This document shows positions 57,228 to 64,000 of a stretch of DNA of 64,000 nucleotides, in pieces. Positions within the stretch are counted from its first letter, which is position 1, and the number at the start of each line of letters is the position of its first letter. Source of the stretch: Streptomyces mirabilis. Lineage in GTDB: Bacteria > Actinomycetota > Actinomycetes > Streptomycetales > Streptomycetaceae. The stretch spans positions 434,001-498,000 of the forward strand of contig NZ_CP074102.1 of NCBI RefSeq assembly GCF_018310535.1, written 5' to 3'. The translations under genes were made by a program, and so were the position numbers. The notes below the pieces were generated by a model, which did not search any database, was not told where the DNA came from, and was given only the letters and a program-made list of their open reading frames with translations.

Positions 57228-58529
57228 ATGGCCGCCGACAGCACGCCCACCGCCGACGACACCCCCGTCCGGGCGAGCGCCGCCGCGCTCCTGCACCGAC
57301 CGAAGCTGTGGCTGGTGCCGACCGTGCTGTGCGGGCTGCTGGCGTTTCTGCTCTCGCTGCTCTACATGGGCGGCATCGTGAACCCGAACGGGGAACTGCG
57401 CCACCTGCCCATCGGCATCGTCAACACCGACCAGGGCGGACCGCTGCCCGGGCAGACCACGAACCTCGGCACACAGATCAGCCGCTCGGTCACCGCCGGC
57501 ACCTCCGGCACCTCCGGCAAGGCCGACTGGCAACACCTCACTCTCGCCCAGGCCCAGGACAGACTGGCCTCCGGCAAGATCTACGGCGCCCTGGTCGTCC
57601 CCGCCGACTTCACGACCACCACCGCCGCCCTCACCACCGCGAACGCCACCACGCGGCCCACCCTGACGGTGCTCACCAACCCCGGCATGGGCAGCCTCGG
57701 CTCCTCCCTCGCGAGCCGGATCACCCAACAGGCCGCCCAGCAGGCCTCCCTGGCCATCGGCGAGCAGCTGATGGCTTCCCCCGCCACCGCACAGGCCGAC
57801 GCCACCACCCGACTCGTGCTTGCCGACCCCGTCGCCGTAGCCACCCAGGTCGGCCACCCGATCGGGGACCACAGCGGCCTGGGACTGAGCGCGTTCTACT
57901 ACACCCTGCTCCTCGTCCTCGCCGGGTTCCTCGGCGGCAACGTCATCAGCAACGGCGTCGACACCGCCCTCGGCTACGCCGACAACGAGATCGGCCCCTG
58001 GCACACCCGCCGTCCCACCGTGCCCATCAGCCGCACCCAGACGCTGCTGCTGAAGATGGTCATGACTGCCGGGATCACCGTCCTCACCACCACACTGGTC
58101 GTGATCGCCACCGTCGGGATCCTCGGCATGGACGCCTCGCACCTGCCGCTGCTGTGGGTCTACTCCTACTGCGCGTCGCTGGCGGTCGGCCTGGGCGTGC
58201 AGGCCATCAACGCCGCCTTCGGGGGCATCGGCCAACTCGTCTCCATGTTCGTGTTCATCGTCCTGGGCCTGCCCTCCTCCGGTTCCACCGTGCCCCTCGA
58301 AGCCGTCCCGGCCTTCTACCGTTTCCTGAGCATCTTCGAACCCATGCGCCAACTCAGCGTCGGTGTCCGCGCCATCCTCTTCTTCGACGCCCGCGCCGAC
58401 GCGGGCCTCACCCGCGCCTGGATCATGATCGCCGTCGGCGCCGCGCTCGCCCTCCTCTTCGGCCTCGCCATGACCCGCTACTACGACCGCAAGGGACTAC
58501 AGCGCCTCACCCCCCAACCCTCCGACTGA
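57228..58529 (+). CDS. DUF3533 membrane protein (SNG1/YhgE-like)
   Basis: This 433-residue protein has one membrane segment near residues 28-50 ('LWLVPTVLCGLLAFLLSLLY'), an extracytoplasmic domain to about residue 220 ('LRHLPIGIVNTDQGG', 'YGALVVPADFTTTTAALTTA', 'LTVLTNPGMGSLGSSLASRI'), then five more segments. This plan matches DUF3533/ABC-2-like proteins and phage-infection-protein relatives, with roles in export or stress resistance. No ATPase is adjacent. ATG 57228 has GGAGAGCC. It may be read through from the exporter upstream. Confidence 0.8.
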   Translation: MAADSTPTADDTPVRASAAALLHRPKLWLVPTVLCGLLAFLLSLLYMGGIVNPNGELRHLPIGIVNTDQGGPLPGQTTNLGTQISRSVTAGTSGTSGKADWQHLTLAQAQDRLASGKIYGALVVPADFTTTTAALTTANATTRPTLTVLTNPGMGSLGSSLASRITQQAAQQASLAIGEQLMASPATAQADATTRLVLADPVAVATQVGHPIGDHSGLGLSAFYYTLLLVLAGFLGGNVISNGVDTALGYADNEIGPWHTRRPTVPISRTQTLLLKMVMTAGITVLTTTLVVIATVGILGMDASHLPLLWVYSYCASLAVGLGVQAINAAFGGIGQLVSMFVFIVLGLPSSGSTVPLEAVPAFYRFLSIFEPMRQLSVGVRAILFFDARADAGLTRAWIMIAVGAALALLFGLAMTRYYDRKGLQRLTPQPSD

Positions 58530-58584
58530 TCCCGCAGAAGACGTCACGCGGAGAGGGCGGGCGCACCCTGGGGGCGGATTCCCG

Positions 58585-59070
58585 TCAAGGCCCTGTCGTG
58601 GCGTCGGAACCTCGCAGTCGCTGGACGGTTCCACCGACCTTCGCGCGCAGCGGTTCGAGGACCTTCGGCTGTGCGCTGATCGCCCAGCGCGGGCCGACGA
58701 GATAGGTGCCGCCGTAGATCGCGGCGCTGTCCAGCCAGGTCAGTTTGTAGCGCTCTTCGGGGAACGTCGTGATGAGGTAGTCGCCGGTCTCGGTGTGGCA
58801 GGCACCCTCGCGGAGTTCCTGCGCGTCGATGCGGATCGTGACCTTGCATCCGGTGAGGTTCGCGATCACCTCGACGTCCGCGGGCGCCACCACCTCGACG
58901 GCGGCGGTCTTCTTCGACGCCTTGCGCTCGTCCGCCGCCTCCTCCCCTCCGGCGTCGCAGCCCACGGCCAGGGGAAGCAGGGCGAGGCCCCCGGCGACCG
59001 CGGCCCTGCGTACGAGGCGGGTGGGGGAAGGCGTTCGGCCGAGGCGTCCTTGCCGTCGCTGCTGGGGCAC
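58585..59070 (-). CDS. Putative lipoprotein of unknown function
   Basis: This 161-residue protein has a basic N-region, a hydrophobic stretch and a lipobox-like 'LLPLAVGC' (Cys at about residue 38), so it is probably lipid-anchored outside the membrane. The mature part contains 'VEVIANLTGCKVTIRIDAQE' and 'EGACHTETGDYLITTFPEER', with two Cys. I recognise no family. GTG 59070 with AAGGA upstream is preferred over a longer frame to 59145. Confidence 0.7.
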   Translation of the reverse strand: MPQQRRQGRLGRTPSPTRLVRRAAVAGGLALLPLAVGCDAGGEEAADERKASKKTAAVEVVAPADVEVIANLTGCKVTIRIDAQELREGACHTETGDYLITTFPEERYKLTWLDSAAIYGGTYLVGPRWAISAQPKVLEPLRAKVGGTVQRLRGSDATTGP

Positions 59071-59189
59071 GTCGTCTCTTTCCTTCTGCGGTGCGGTTCG
59101 CGCGTACTCGAAGGGAGATACGAAGGGACGTCGGGCCCTGTTCACGACGGGCTGCCAGGACGACGTCCTCCGGTCCGTGTCGGGCGGGA

Positions 59190-59873
59190 TCAGTCGCGGC
59201 AGATCTCACCCCGCCGCCGACGCGGGCAGGGTGTGATCGGGGCCAGCCACAGCGCGACGACGGCATCGGTCAGGCCGAGTCCGGTGTCGTGCCAACTGGA
59301 CCGGGGCGTGGGGGTGTTGTCGGCGAGGGATCGCTCGCGCTCGGCACACATGTGCACCATCAGCTCCCGCGCCATGTCACTGCGCTCGGCGTGCACTTCG
59401 ACCGGCAGGTCGGAGAGGCACCGGTGCAGCCGTTCGAGGACCATCCGCATCGACGGGGAGCTGAGGGTCTCGTCGATCACGATCTGGCGCAGCGCCGGGT
59501 CGGTCATCACCTGCGCGGTGAAGCGGGCGTACCAGGAGGGCCGGCCGAGCTCGGCCAGATGTTCGGTGAGGGGGTGTACGAGGCAGGTCACCCAGTCGCG
59601 GATGTCGGCGCTCTCCTCGTCGATCTCGGCCAGCAGCCGCAGGCGCACCTGCTCGATCCGCACGAAGTGCTTGCGCACGATCGCCCGCACCAGGTCGGCC
59701 TTGGTGCCGAAGTGATAGCCGACGGCGGCGTTGTTGCCCTGCCCCGCGGCCTCGCTGACCTGGCGATTGGAGACCGCGTACACCCCCTGCTCGGCGTACA
59801 GCCGCTCCGCCGCGGTCAGGATCGACTCACGCGTCGCACTGACCTGTTCGGCCCGTACGGTTCTGGCCGCCAT
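59190..59873 (-). CDS. TetR-family regulator, cotranscribed with P450
   Basis: This 227-residue protein has its helix-turn-helix at about residues 15-62 ('ILTAAERLYAEQGVYAVSN', 'AAGQGNNAAVGYHFGTKADL'). The C-terminal domain includes 'LAELGRPSWYARFTAQVMTD', a pattern of TetR proteins that sense lipophilic compounds. It begins 6 bases after the P450 stop and so is in its operon. The palindrome at 61167-61186, between the P450 and the MFS exporter, is its likely site. Confidence 0.87.
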   Translation of the reverse strand: MAARTVRAEQVSATRESILTAAERLYAEQGVYAVSNRQVSEAAGQGNNAAVGYHFGTKADLVRAIVRKHFVRIEQVRLRLLAEIDEESADIRDWVTCLVHPLTEHLAELGRPSWYARFTAQVMTDPALRQIVIDETLSSPSMRMVLERLHRCLSDLPVEVHAERSDMARELMVHMCAERERSLADNTPTPRSSWHDTGLGLTDAVVALWLAPITPCPRRRRGEICRD

Positions 59874-59879
59874 GGCCGG

Positions 59880-61100
59880 TCACCACCTCACCGGGACCTC
59901 GCGCAGCCCTCCGACGACCAGTCCCTCGAGCCGTCGCAGCTCCTCGACCGGAACGGCCAGATCGAGCGAGGGAAGCCTACGCAGCAGTACGTCGAGGACG
60001 GCCCCCAGCTCGGTCCGGGCGAGCGCCTGTCCCAGGCAGGAGTGCGGGCCGACGCCGAACGCCAGATGGGTGTTCGGGGTACGGTCGAGGATCATCTCCC
60101 CGGCGTCCTCGAAGGCGGTCTCGTCCCGGTTCGCGGCGGCCATGCTGCACAGCACGGTGGTGCCCTTGGGCAGTACCGTGTCGCCGACCTCGGTTTCCTC
60201 GCCGATGTAACGCGGCATGCCGAGTCCCGGGTTGGCGTCCATGCGCAGCGCCTCCTCGACCGCTGGCCGCACCAGCGACGGGTCTCCGAGCAGCCGCTCC
60301 CAGTGCCGCCGGTCGGCCAGCAGCATGGCGACCATCTTCCCGATCATGTTCGCCGTGGTCTCGTGCCCGGCGACCAGCAGGCCCTGGCCGGTGTACACCA
60401 ACTCCTGCTCCGTGAGCCGGTATCCGGTCGGGTCGGTGGCCGTGAGGAGGTCGCTGAGCAGGTCGTCACCCGGGTGCGCCCGCTTGGCGCCGACATGGAC
60501 GGTCATGTAGGCGACGAACTCGGCCTGTGCCGCGTCGATTTCCGCCTGCGGGTACTTGGTGAGGTTGAGCAGGGTGTCCGACCAGTAGGAGAACCGGTCC
60601 CGGTCCTCGTCGGGAACGCCGAGCAGATCGCAGATCACCCACACCGGCAGCGGAAAGGCCAAGTGGGCCTTCAGGTCGGCGGGTTGGCCGTGCTCCACCA
60701 TGGTGTCGAGGAGGCGGTCGGCCATCGCCTCCATTCCCGGGCGCAGCGCGGCCATCCTCTTGGCGGTGAACCACTTGCTCACCATCCGCCGCCAGCGCCG
60801 GTGGGCCTCGCCGGTCTGCGGCATGGCGTTGGACATCTCGTTGTTGAAGGCCCCACCCGATTCGGTGGCGGAGATCCGGGCGGCGTCGTCCGCGTTCAGC
60901 AGGCGGCTGAAGCGGGGATCGGAAAGCACCTGCCTGACGTCCGCGTAGCGGGTCAGCAGGGATGCCTCGTCGCCGCTGGGCAGGGTCACGCGCGCCACCG
61001 GGCACCGCTGTCGCAGTCTCGCCCACTCCTGCGGTGGTCCCAGCGGTGTCGCGCCGGGGATCGGGTAGGTCAACGCCGGCTCGTCGTCACGTACGTCCAT
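59880..61100 (-). CDS. Cytochrome P450
   Basis: This 406-residue soluble bacterial P450 has the I-helix oxygen site 'LLVAGHETTANMIG' (244-248), ExxR at Glu283-Arg286, and heme loop 'FGVGPHSCLGQALAR' with Cys355. It needs electrons from a ferredoxin and reductase. A ferredoxin-reductase-like gene lies 1.7 kb away across the MFS gene, but no ferredoxin is in the window. ATG 61100 has GGAGGAG at 6 bases. Grouped with a TetR protein and an exporter, it may oxidise a toxic or signalling molecule. The substrate is unknown. Confidence 0.9.
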   Translation of the reverse strand: MDVRDDEPALTYPIPGATPLGPPQEWARLRQRCPVARVTLPSGDEASLLTRYADVRQVLSDPRFSRLLNADDAARISATESGGAFNNEMSNAMPQTGEAHRRWRRMVSKWFTAKRMAALRPGMEAMADRLLDTMVEHGQPADLKAHLAFPLPVWVICDLLGVPDEDRDRFSYWSDTLLNLTKYPQAEIDAAQAEFVAYMTVHVGAKRAHPGDDLLSDLLTATDPTGYRLTEQELVYTGQGLLVAGHETTANMIGKMVAMLLADRRHWERLLGDPSLVRPAVEEALRMDANPGLGMPRYIGEETEVGDTVLPKGTTVLCSMAAANRDETAFEDAGEMILDRTPNTHLAFGVGPHSCLGQALARTELGAVLDVLLRRLPSLDLAVPVEELRRLEGLVVGGLREVPVRW

Positions 61101-61166
61101 CGCGGTCTCCTCCGTCTCCTCCGATTCAGCCGTCTCCACACGATCAGGCAACCTCAGCCAGTAATC

Positions 61167-61186
61167 TAAGTCAATCAACTGACTTA
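61167..61186. promoter_or_regulatory. TetR operator between P450 and exporter
   Basis: TAAGTCA-N6-TGACTTA has perfect 7-bp arms and lies midway in the 124-bp divergent gap. Its AT-richness stands out from the flanks. Confidence 0.82.
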
Positions 61187-61224
61187 AAATCCGGCCATCG
61201 CAGCACCCAGACGGAGGCTCCGCC

Positions 61225-62742
61225 ATGCCCGAGGCCCTTGCTCACCCCTCCGACTCCGGGACGAGCGGTCCGCCACGGCCGGACACCGTCGTGGCGGTGC
61301 TGGCCTTCGCCGGGATCGTCGTCTCGCTGATGCAGACCCTGGTGATCCCCTTGGTCCCAGAGCTTCCCGGGTACCTGGGCGCCTCGGCCTCGGACACCAC
61401 GTGGGCGATCACGGCCACCCTGCTCGCGGGCGCCGTCGCGACCCCGGTGGTGGGGCGTCTCGGCGACATGTACGGCAAGCGGCGGATGCTTCTGGCGAGC
61501 CTCGCCATGCTGGTGGCCGGATCCGCCGTGTGCGCGCTCAGCGACAGCCTGGCCCCGATGGTCGTCGGACGGACCCTGCAGGGCCTGTCGGCCGGTGTGA
61601 TCGCGCTCGGGATCAGCATCATGCGCGACGAACTGCCGGCCGAGCGGCTCGGCGGGGCGACCGCGATGATGAGCGCCTCGCTGGGCATCGGTGCCGCGCT
61701 CGGTCTGCCCGCGGCCGCGTTTCTCGCCGATCACGCGGACTGGCACCTGCTGTTCTGGACCGCGGCGGGCTTCGGCGTGGTGGCGGCCGTACTCGTCGTG
61801 ACGCTCGTACCGGAGTCGTCCATGCGCACCGGCGGACGCTTCGACCTGGTGGGCGCGGCCGGGCTGTCGGCCGCGCTGCTGTGCCTGTTGCTGGCGATCT
61901 CCAAGGGCGCCGACTGGGGCTGGGCGAGCGCCACGACCCTCGCCCTGTTCACGGTGGCCGTCGCCGTGCTGCTGGTGTGGGGCCGCTGGGAACTGCGTGC
62001 GGGGCAGCCGCTGGTGGACCTTCGGACCACCGCGCGGCGTCAGGTGCTGTTCACCAATCTCGCCTCCGCCGTGTTCGGCTTCTCGATGTTCGCCATGGCC
62101 CTGGTGCTGCCGCAGCTCCTGCAACTGCCGAAGGCCACCGGCTACGGCCTCGGGCAGTCGATGATGGTCGTCGGCCTGGTCATGGCGCCCAACGGCCTGG
62201 TGATGATGGCCACGGCACCGCTGTCCGCGCGGATCTCCAAGGCCAAGGGGCCCAAGGTGACGCTGATGCTCGGCGCCCTCGTGGTCGCCGCCGGCTACGG
62301 CCTCAGCGTCACGCTGATGTCCGCCATCTGGCAGCTCGTCCTCGTCTCCAGCATCATCGGGGCCGGCGTCGGGCTCGCCTACGGCGCGATGCCCTCGCTC
62401 GTCATGGGGGCCGTGCCGGTGTCGGAAACCGCCGCAGCCAACAGCCTCAACACACTGATGCGGTCCATCGGCACCTCGGTCTCCAGCGCGGTCGCGGGTG
62501 TCACCCTGGCCCAGATGACCACCACGTTCGGCTCCGTGGCCCTGCCCTCGGAGAACGCCTTCCGGGTGGTCATGGCCATCGGCTCCGGTGCCGCCCTGGT
62601 CGCCTTCGGCTTCGCCGCCTGCCTGCCCCGCCGAAGCCCGCTCGCCGGCACCCCGTCGACTACGGTGACCGGGGAGCCGTCCACACCCGAGGACACTTCC
62701 GCGGGCACTTCGGCGGGTACGGCCGTGGAGACGAGGCCGTAG
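61225..62742 (+). CDS. MFS drug exporter, DHA2-like
   Basis: This 505-residue exporter has about 14 membrane segments. Segment 1 reads 'VVAVLAFAGIVVSLMQTLVI' with 'PLVPELPGYL', where an Asp-rich motif is replaced by Met-Gln. Motif A is 'GRLGDMYGKRRMLLASLAML'. The antiporter motif C region is 'ASLGIGAALGLPAAAFLADH'. The C-terminal 40 residues are Thr/Ser/Gly-rich. ATG 61225 has GGAGG at 7 bases. It is divergent from the P450-TetR operon and shares its operator. Confidence 0.87.
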   Translation: MPEALAHPSDSGTSGPPRPDTVVAVLAFAGIVVSLMQTLVIPLVPELPGYLGASASDTTWAITATLLAGAVATPVVGRLGDMYGKRRMLLASLAMLVAGSAVCALSDSLAPMVVGRTLQGLSAGVIALGISIMRDELPAERLGGATAMMSASLGIGAALGLPAAAFLADHADWHLLFWTAAGFGVVAAVLVVTLVPESSMRTGGRFDLVGAAGLSAALLCLLLAISKGADWGWASATTLALFTVAVAVLLVWGRWELRAGQPLVDLRTTARRQVLFTNLASAVFGFSMFAMALVLPQLLQLPKATGYGLGQSMMVVGLVMAPNGLVMMATAPLSARISKAKGPKVTLMLGALVVAAGYGLSVTLMSAIWQLVLVSSIIGAGVGLAYGAMPSLVMGAVPVSETAAANSLNTLMRSIGTSVSSAVAGVTLAQMTTTFGSVALPSENAFRVVMAIGSGAALVAFGFAACLPRRSPLAGTPSTTVTGEPSTPEDTSAGTSAGTAVETRP

Positions 62743-62797
62743 GCCACGGGCCGATGGGGCCCGCGTGGCGACACACGGGCCCGCCTGCGGGCGGTAC

Positions 62798-64000
62798 TCA
62801 GAACGAGGGTTCGCCGTGGACGACCTCCTTGGCATCGGCGTCCGTCGCCCATGCCCACGCCCTGATCGCCTCGTGCCAGCTGGTGCCGGTGGCAATGGCC
62901 TGCCGCCAGGGACGCATGGCCTTCGGCGGCATCCCGACCGCGAGGGCTCCGGCCAGCCGGTCACCGGTGCGGTAGATGGCCAGGAACCGGCGCTCGCTCA
63001 TCTCGCCCTCCACCACGACGATCTCGTCGTGCCCGCGCAGATGGCCGAACGACTGCACCTTCATGTCGTACTGGTCCGACCAGAAGTACGGCATCGGGGC
63101 GAAGGGCCTGCGGGCCCCGGGGTGGAGCAGGTTGTAGGCGGCGGTGCTGCCCTGCTCGGCGGCGTTGGTCCGGTGCTCGATCCGCATCGACGTACCGAAC
63201 AACGGGTTGTACCAACGGGCGACGTCCCCCGCCCCGTACACCCCCGGCCCGGCCGCGCAGAACCGGTCGCACACCAGGCCGTCGGCCACCTTGAGGCCAC
63301 TGCCCGCGAGCCACCCGGTGTTCGGCACACATCCGATCGTGACCAACACCTCGTCGGCGTCCACGAGTTCACCGCCCGCGAGCCGCACACCGTCCTCCGT
63401 CACCTCGGTGACGATCACACCGGTCCGCAGATCGACGCCGTGCTCCAGGTGGGCCGCCGCGAACACCCGTCCGACCTCCTCGCCCACCGCGTGCGCCAGC
63501 GGAACCGGTGCCGGTTCGAGAAGTGTGACCTCCGTGCCCATGCCGCGCGCCACGGCGGCGGCCTCCGCACCGAGGAACCCGGCACCGACGATCACGAGTC
63601 GCCGTCCGTGTCCCAGCCGTTCCCGCAGCGTGAGCGCGTCGTCCACCGTGCGCAGTACGTGAGCGCCCTCGCCGGGGAGCCTGCGCGGGCGCACCCCGGT
63701 GGCCACGATCAGACCGTCGTACGACAGTTGCGTGCCGTCGGCCAGCAGGACCGTACGGGCGGCCGGGTCGAGAGCCGTCGCGGCGACCCCCAGCCGCAGA
63801 TCGAGATCCAGCCCGTCCACCTCCGCCTGCGCGCGCAGCGCCAGTCGTTCGGGCTCCCACTGCGCGCCGAGGACCTGCTTCGACAGCGGCGGCCGGTCGT
63901 ACGGCGCGTGCGCCTCCTCACCGACCAGGGTGAGCGTGCCGTCGTACCCCTCCCCGCGCAGTGTCTCCACCGCCGCGAGCCCGGCGGCCGAGGCGCCGAC
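62798..64000 (-). CDS. FAD-dependent NAD(P)H:ferredoxin reductase-like protein (5' end cut)
   Basis: The visible 400 residues lack only the extreme N-terminus, because the frame is open to the window edge with 'VGASAAGLAAVETLRGEGYD', the first FAD fold. 'PYDRPPLSKQVL' and 'YDGLIVATGVRPRRLPG' follow. The NAD fold is 'RLVIVGAGFLGAEAAAVARG' and the second FAD motif is 'GPGVYGAGDVARW'. The C-terminal 'YFWSDQYDMKVQSFGHLRGH' is diagnostic for rhodocoxin/putidaredoxin-type reductases. It could feed electrons to the nearby P450 through a ferredoxin encoded elsewhere. It converges on the MFS gene. Confidence 0.87.
   Translation of the reverse strand, partial: VGASAAGLAAVETLRGEGYDGTLTLVGEEAHAPYDRPPLSKQVLGAQWEPERLALRAQAEVDGLDLDLRLGVAATALDPAARTVLLADGTQLSYDGLIVATGVRPRRLPGEGAHVLRTVDDALTLRERLGHGRRLVIVGAGFLGAEAAAVARGMGTEVTLLEPAPVPLAHAVGEEVGRVFAAAHLEHGVDLRTGVIVTEVTEDGVRLAGGELVDADEVLVTIGCVPNTGWLAGSGLKVADGLVCDRFCAAGPGVYGAGDVARWYNPLFGTSMRIEHRTNAAEQGSTAAYNLLHPGARRPFAPMPYFWSDQYDMKVQSFGHLRGHDEIVVVEGEMSERRFLAIYRTGDRLAGALAVGMPPKAMRPWRQAIATGTSWHEAIRAWAWATDADAKEVVHGEPSF

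Noticed and set aside
59091..61169. 692-codon plus-strand frame opposite TetR and P450
   Set aside because: It is antisense to intact P450 heme and I-helix motifs and has no recognisable domain.
62743..62797. Hairpin terminator between the MFS exporter and the reductase
   Set aside because: The CCCGC/GCGGG stem has only a two-base loop, and the other candidate arms are imperfect; not strong enough to list.

Overview
The window is high-GC actinobacterial DNA with the habits of a Streptomyces chromosome: GTG and TTG starts, 4-base stop/start overlaps, many divergent TetR/MarR gene pairs with palindromic operators, F420- and mycothiol-type enzymes, a SARP-NB-ARC-TPR regulator, and large antisense open frames caused by GC-rich third codon positions. 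No rRNA, CRISPR array or complete tRNA was found.

Layout. 1-6.7 kb: a conserved hypothetical gene, then a shikimate/quinate-type catabolic unit (3-dehydroshikimate dehydratase fused to an HPPD-like half, shikimate dehydrogenase, TetR, MHS transporter) with related palindromes in its two promoter regions. 6.8-11.3 kb: TetR, F420-type oxidoreductase, a TetR-MFS pair behind three operators, and a serine hydrolase. 11.3-15.7 kb: a tightly overlapped amino-acid operon (cyclodeaminase family, FAD oxidase, two saccharopine-dehydrogenase-type proteins). 15.8-23.3 kb: an eight-gene cluster with GTP cyclohydrolase II, a creatininase-fold hydrolase, an UPF0104 membrane protein, a methyltransferase, a glycosyltransferase, a degenerate PTPS homologue, an MDR dehydrogenase lacking catalytic cysteine, and a CDP-alcohol phosphatidyltransferase. 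This reads as an uncharacterised pathway branching from the first riboflavin/pterin intermediates. 23.4-27.4 kb: a UvrA paralogue and a group 2 sigma factor ending 4 bases before a tRNA-Arg-like 3' fragment with its terminator, probably one end of an old integration.

27.5-37 kb is accessory: a small secreted protein, the SARP-STAND regulator with a divergent small partner, and decayed IS110, IS701 (two) and IS630 transposases around a secreted barrel-like protein and two small genes. 37-39.6 kb: TetR/MBL hydrolase and a cupin. 39.8-50.3 kb is a likely sulfur-scavenging locus: an amino-acid-type ABC importer, a GNAT enzyme and four flavin monooxygenases on one strand, with 'HIDLQRV' leader peptides and a cysteine-rich small ORF. 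Two of its genes carry the same 49-bp palindromic repeat, apparently an in-frame insertion.

50.3-64 kb: YceI/MarR, a mycothiol-dependent-enzyme-like protein, a DODA-type dioxygenase, a MerR-controlled DUF3291/MFS pair, a DUF3533 membrane protein, a lipoprotein, and a P450-TetR operon divergent from an MFS exporter, followed by a ferredoxin-reductase-like flavoprotein cut by the window edge.
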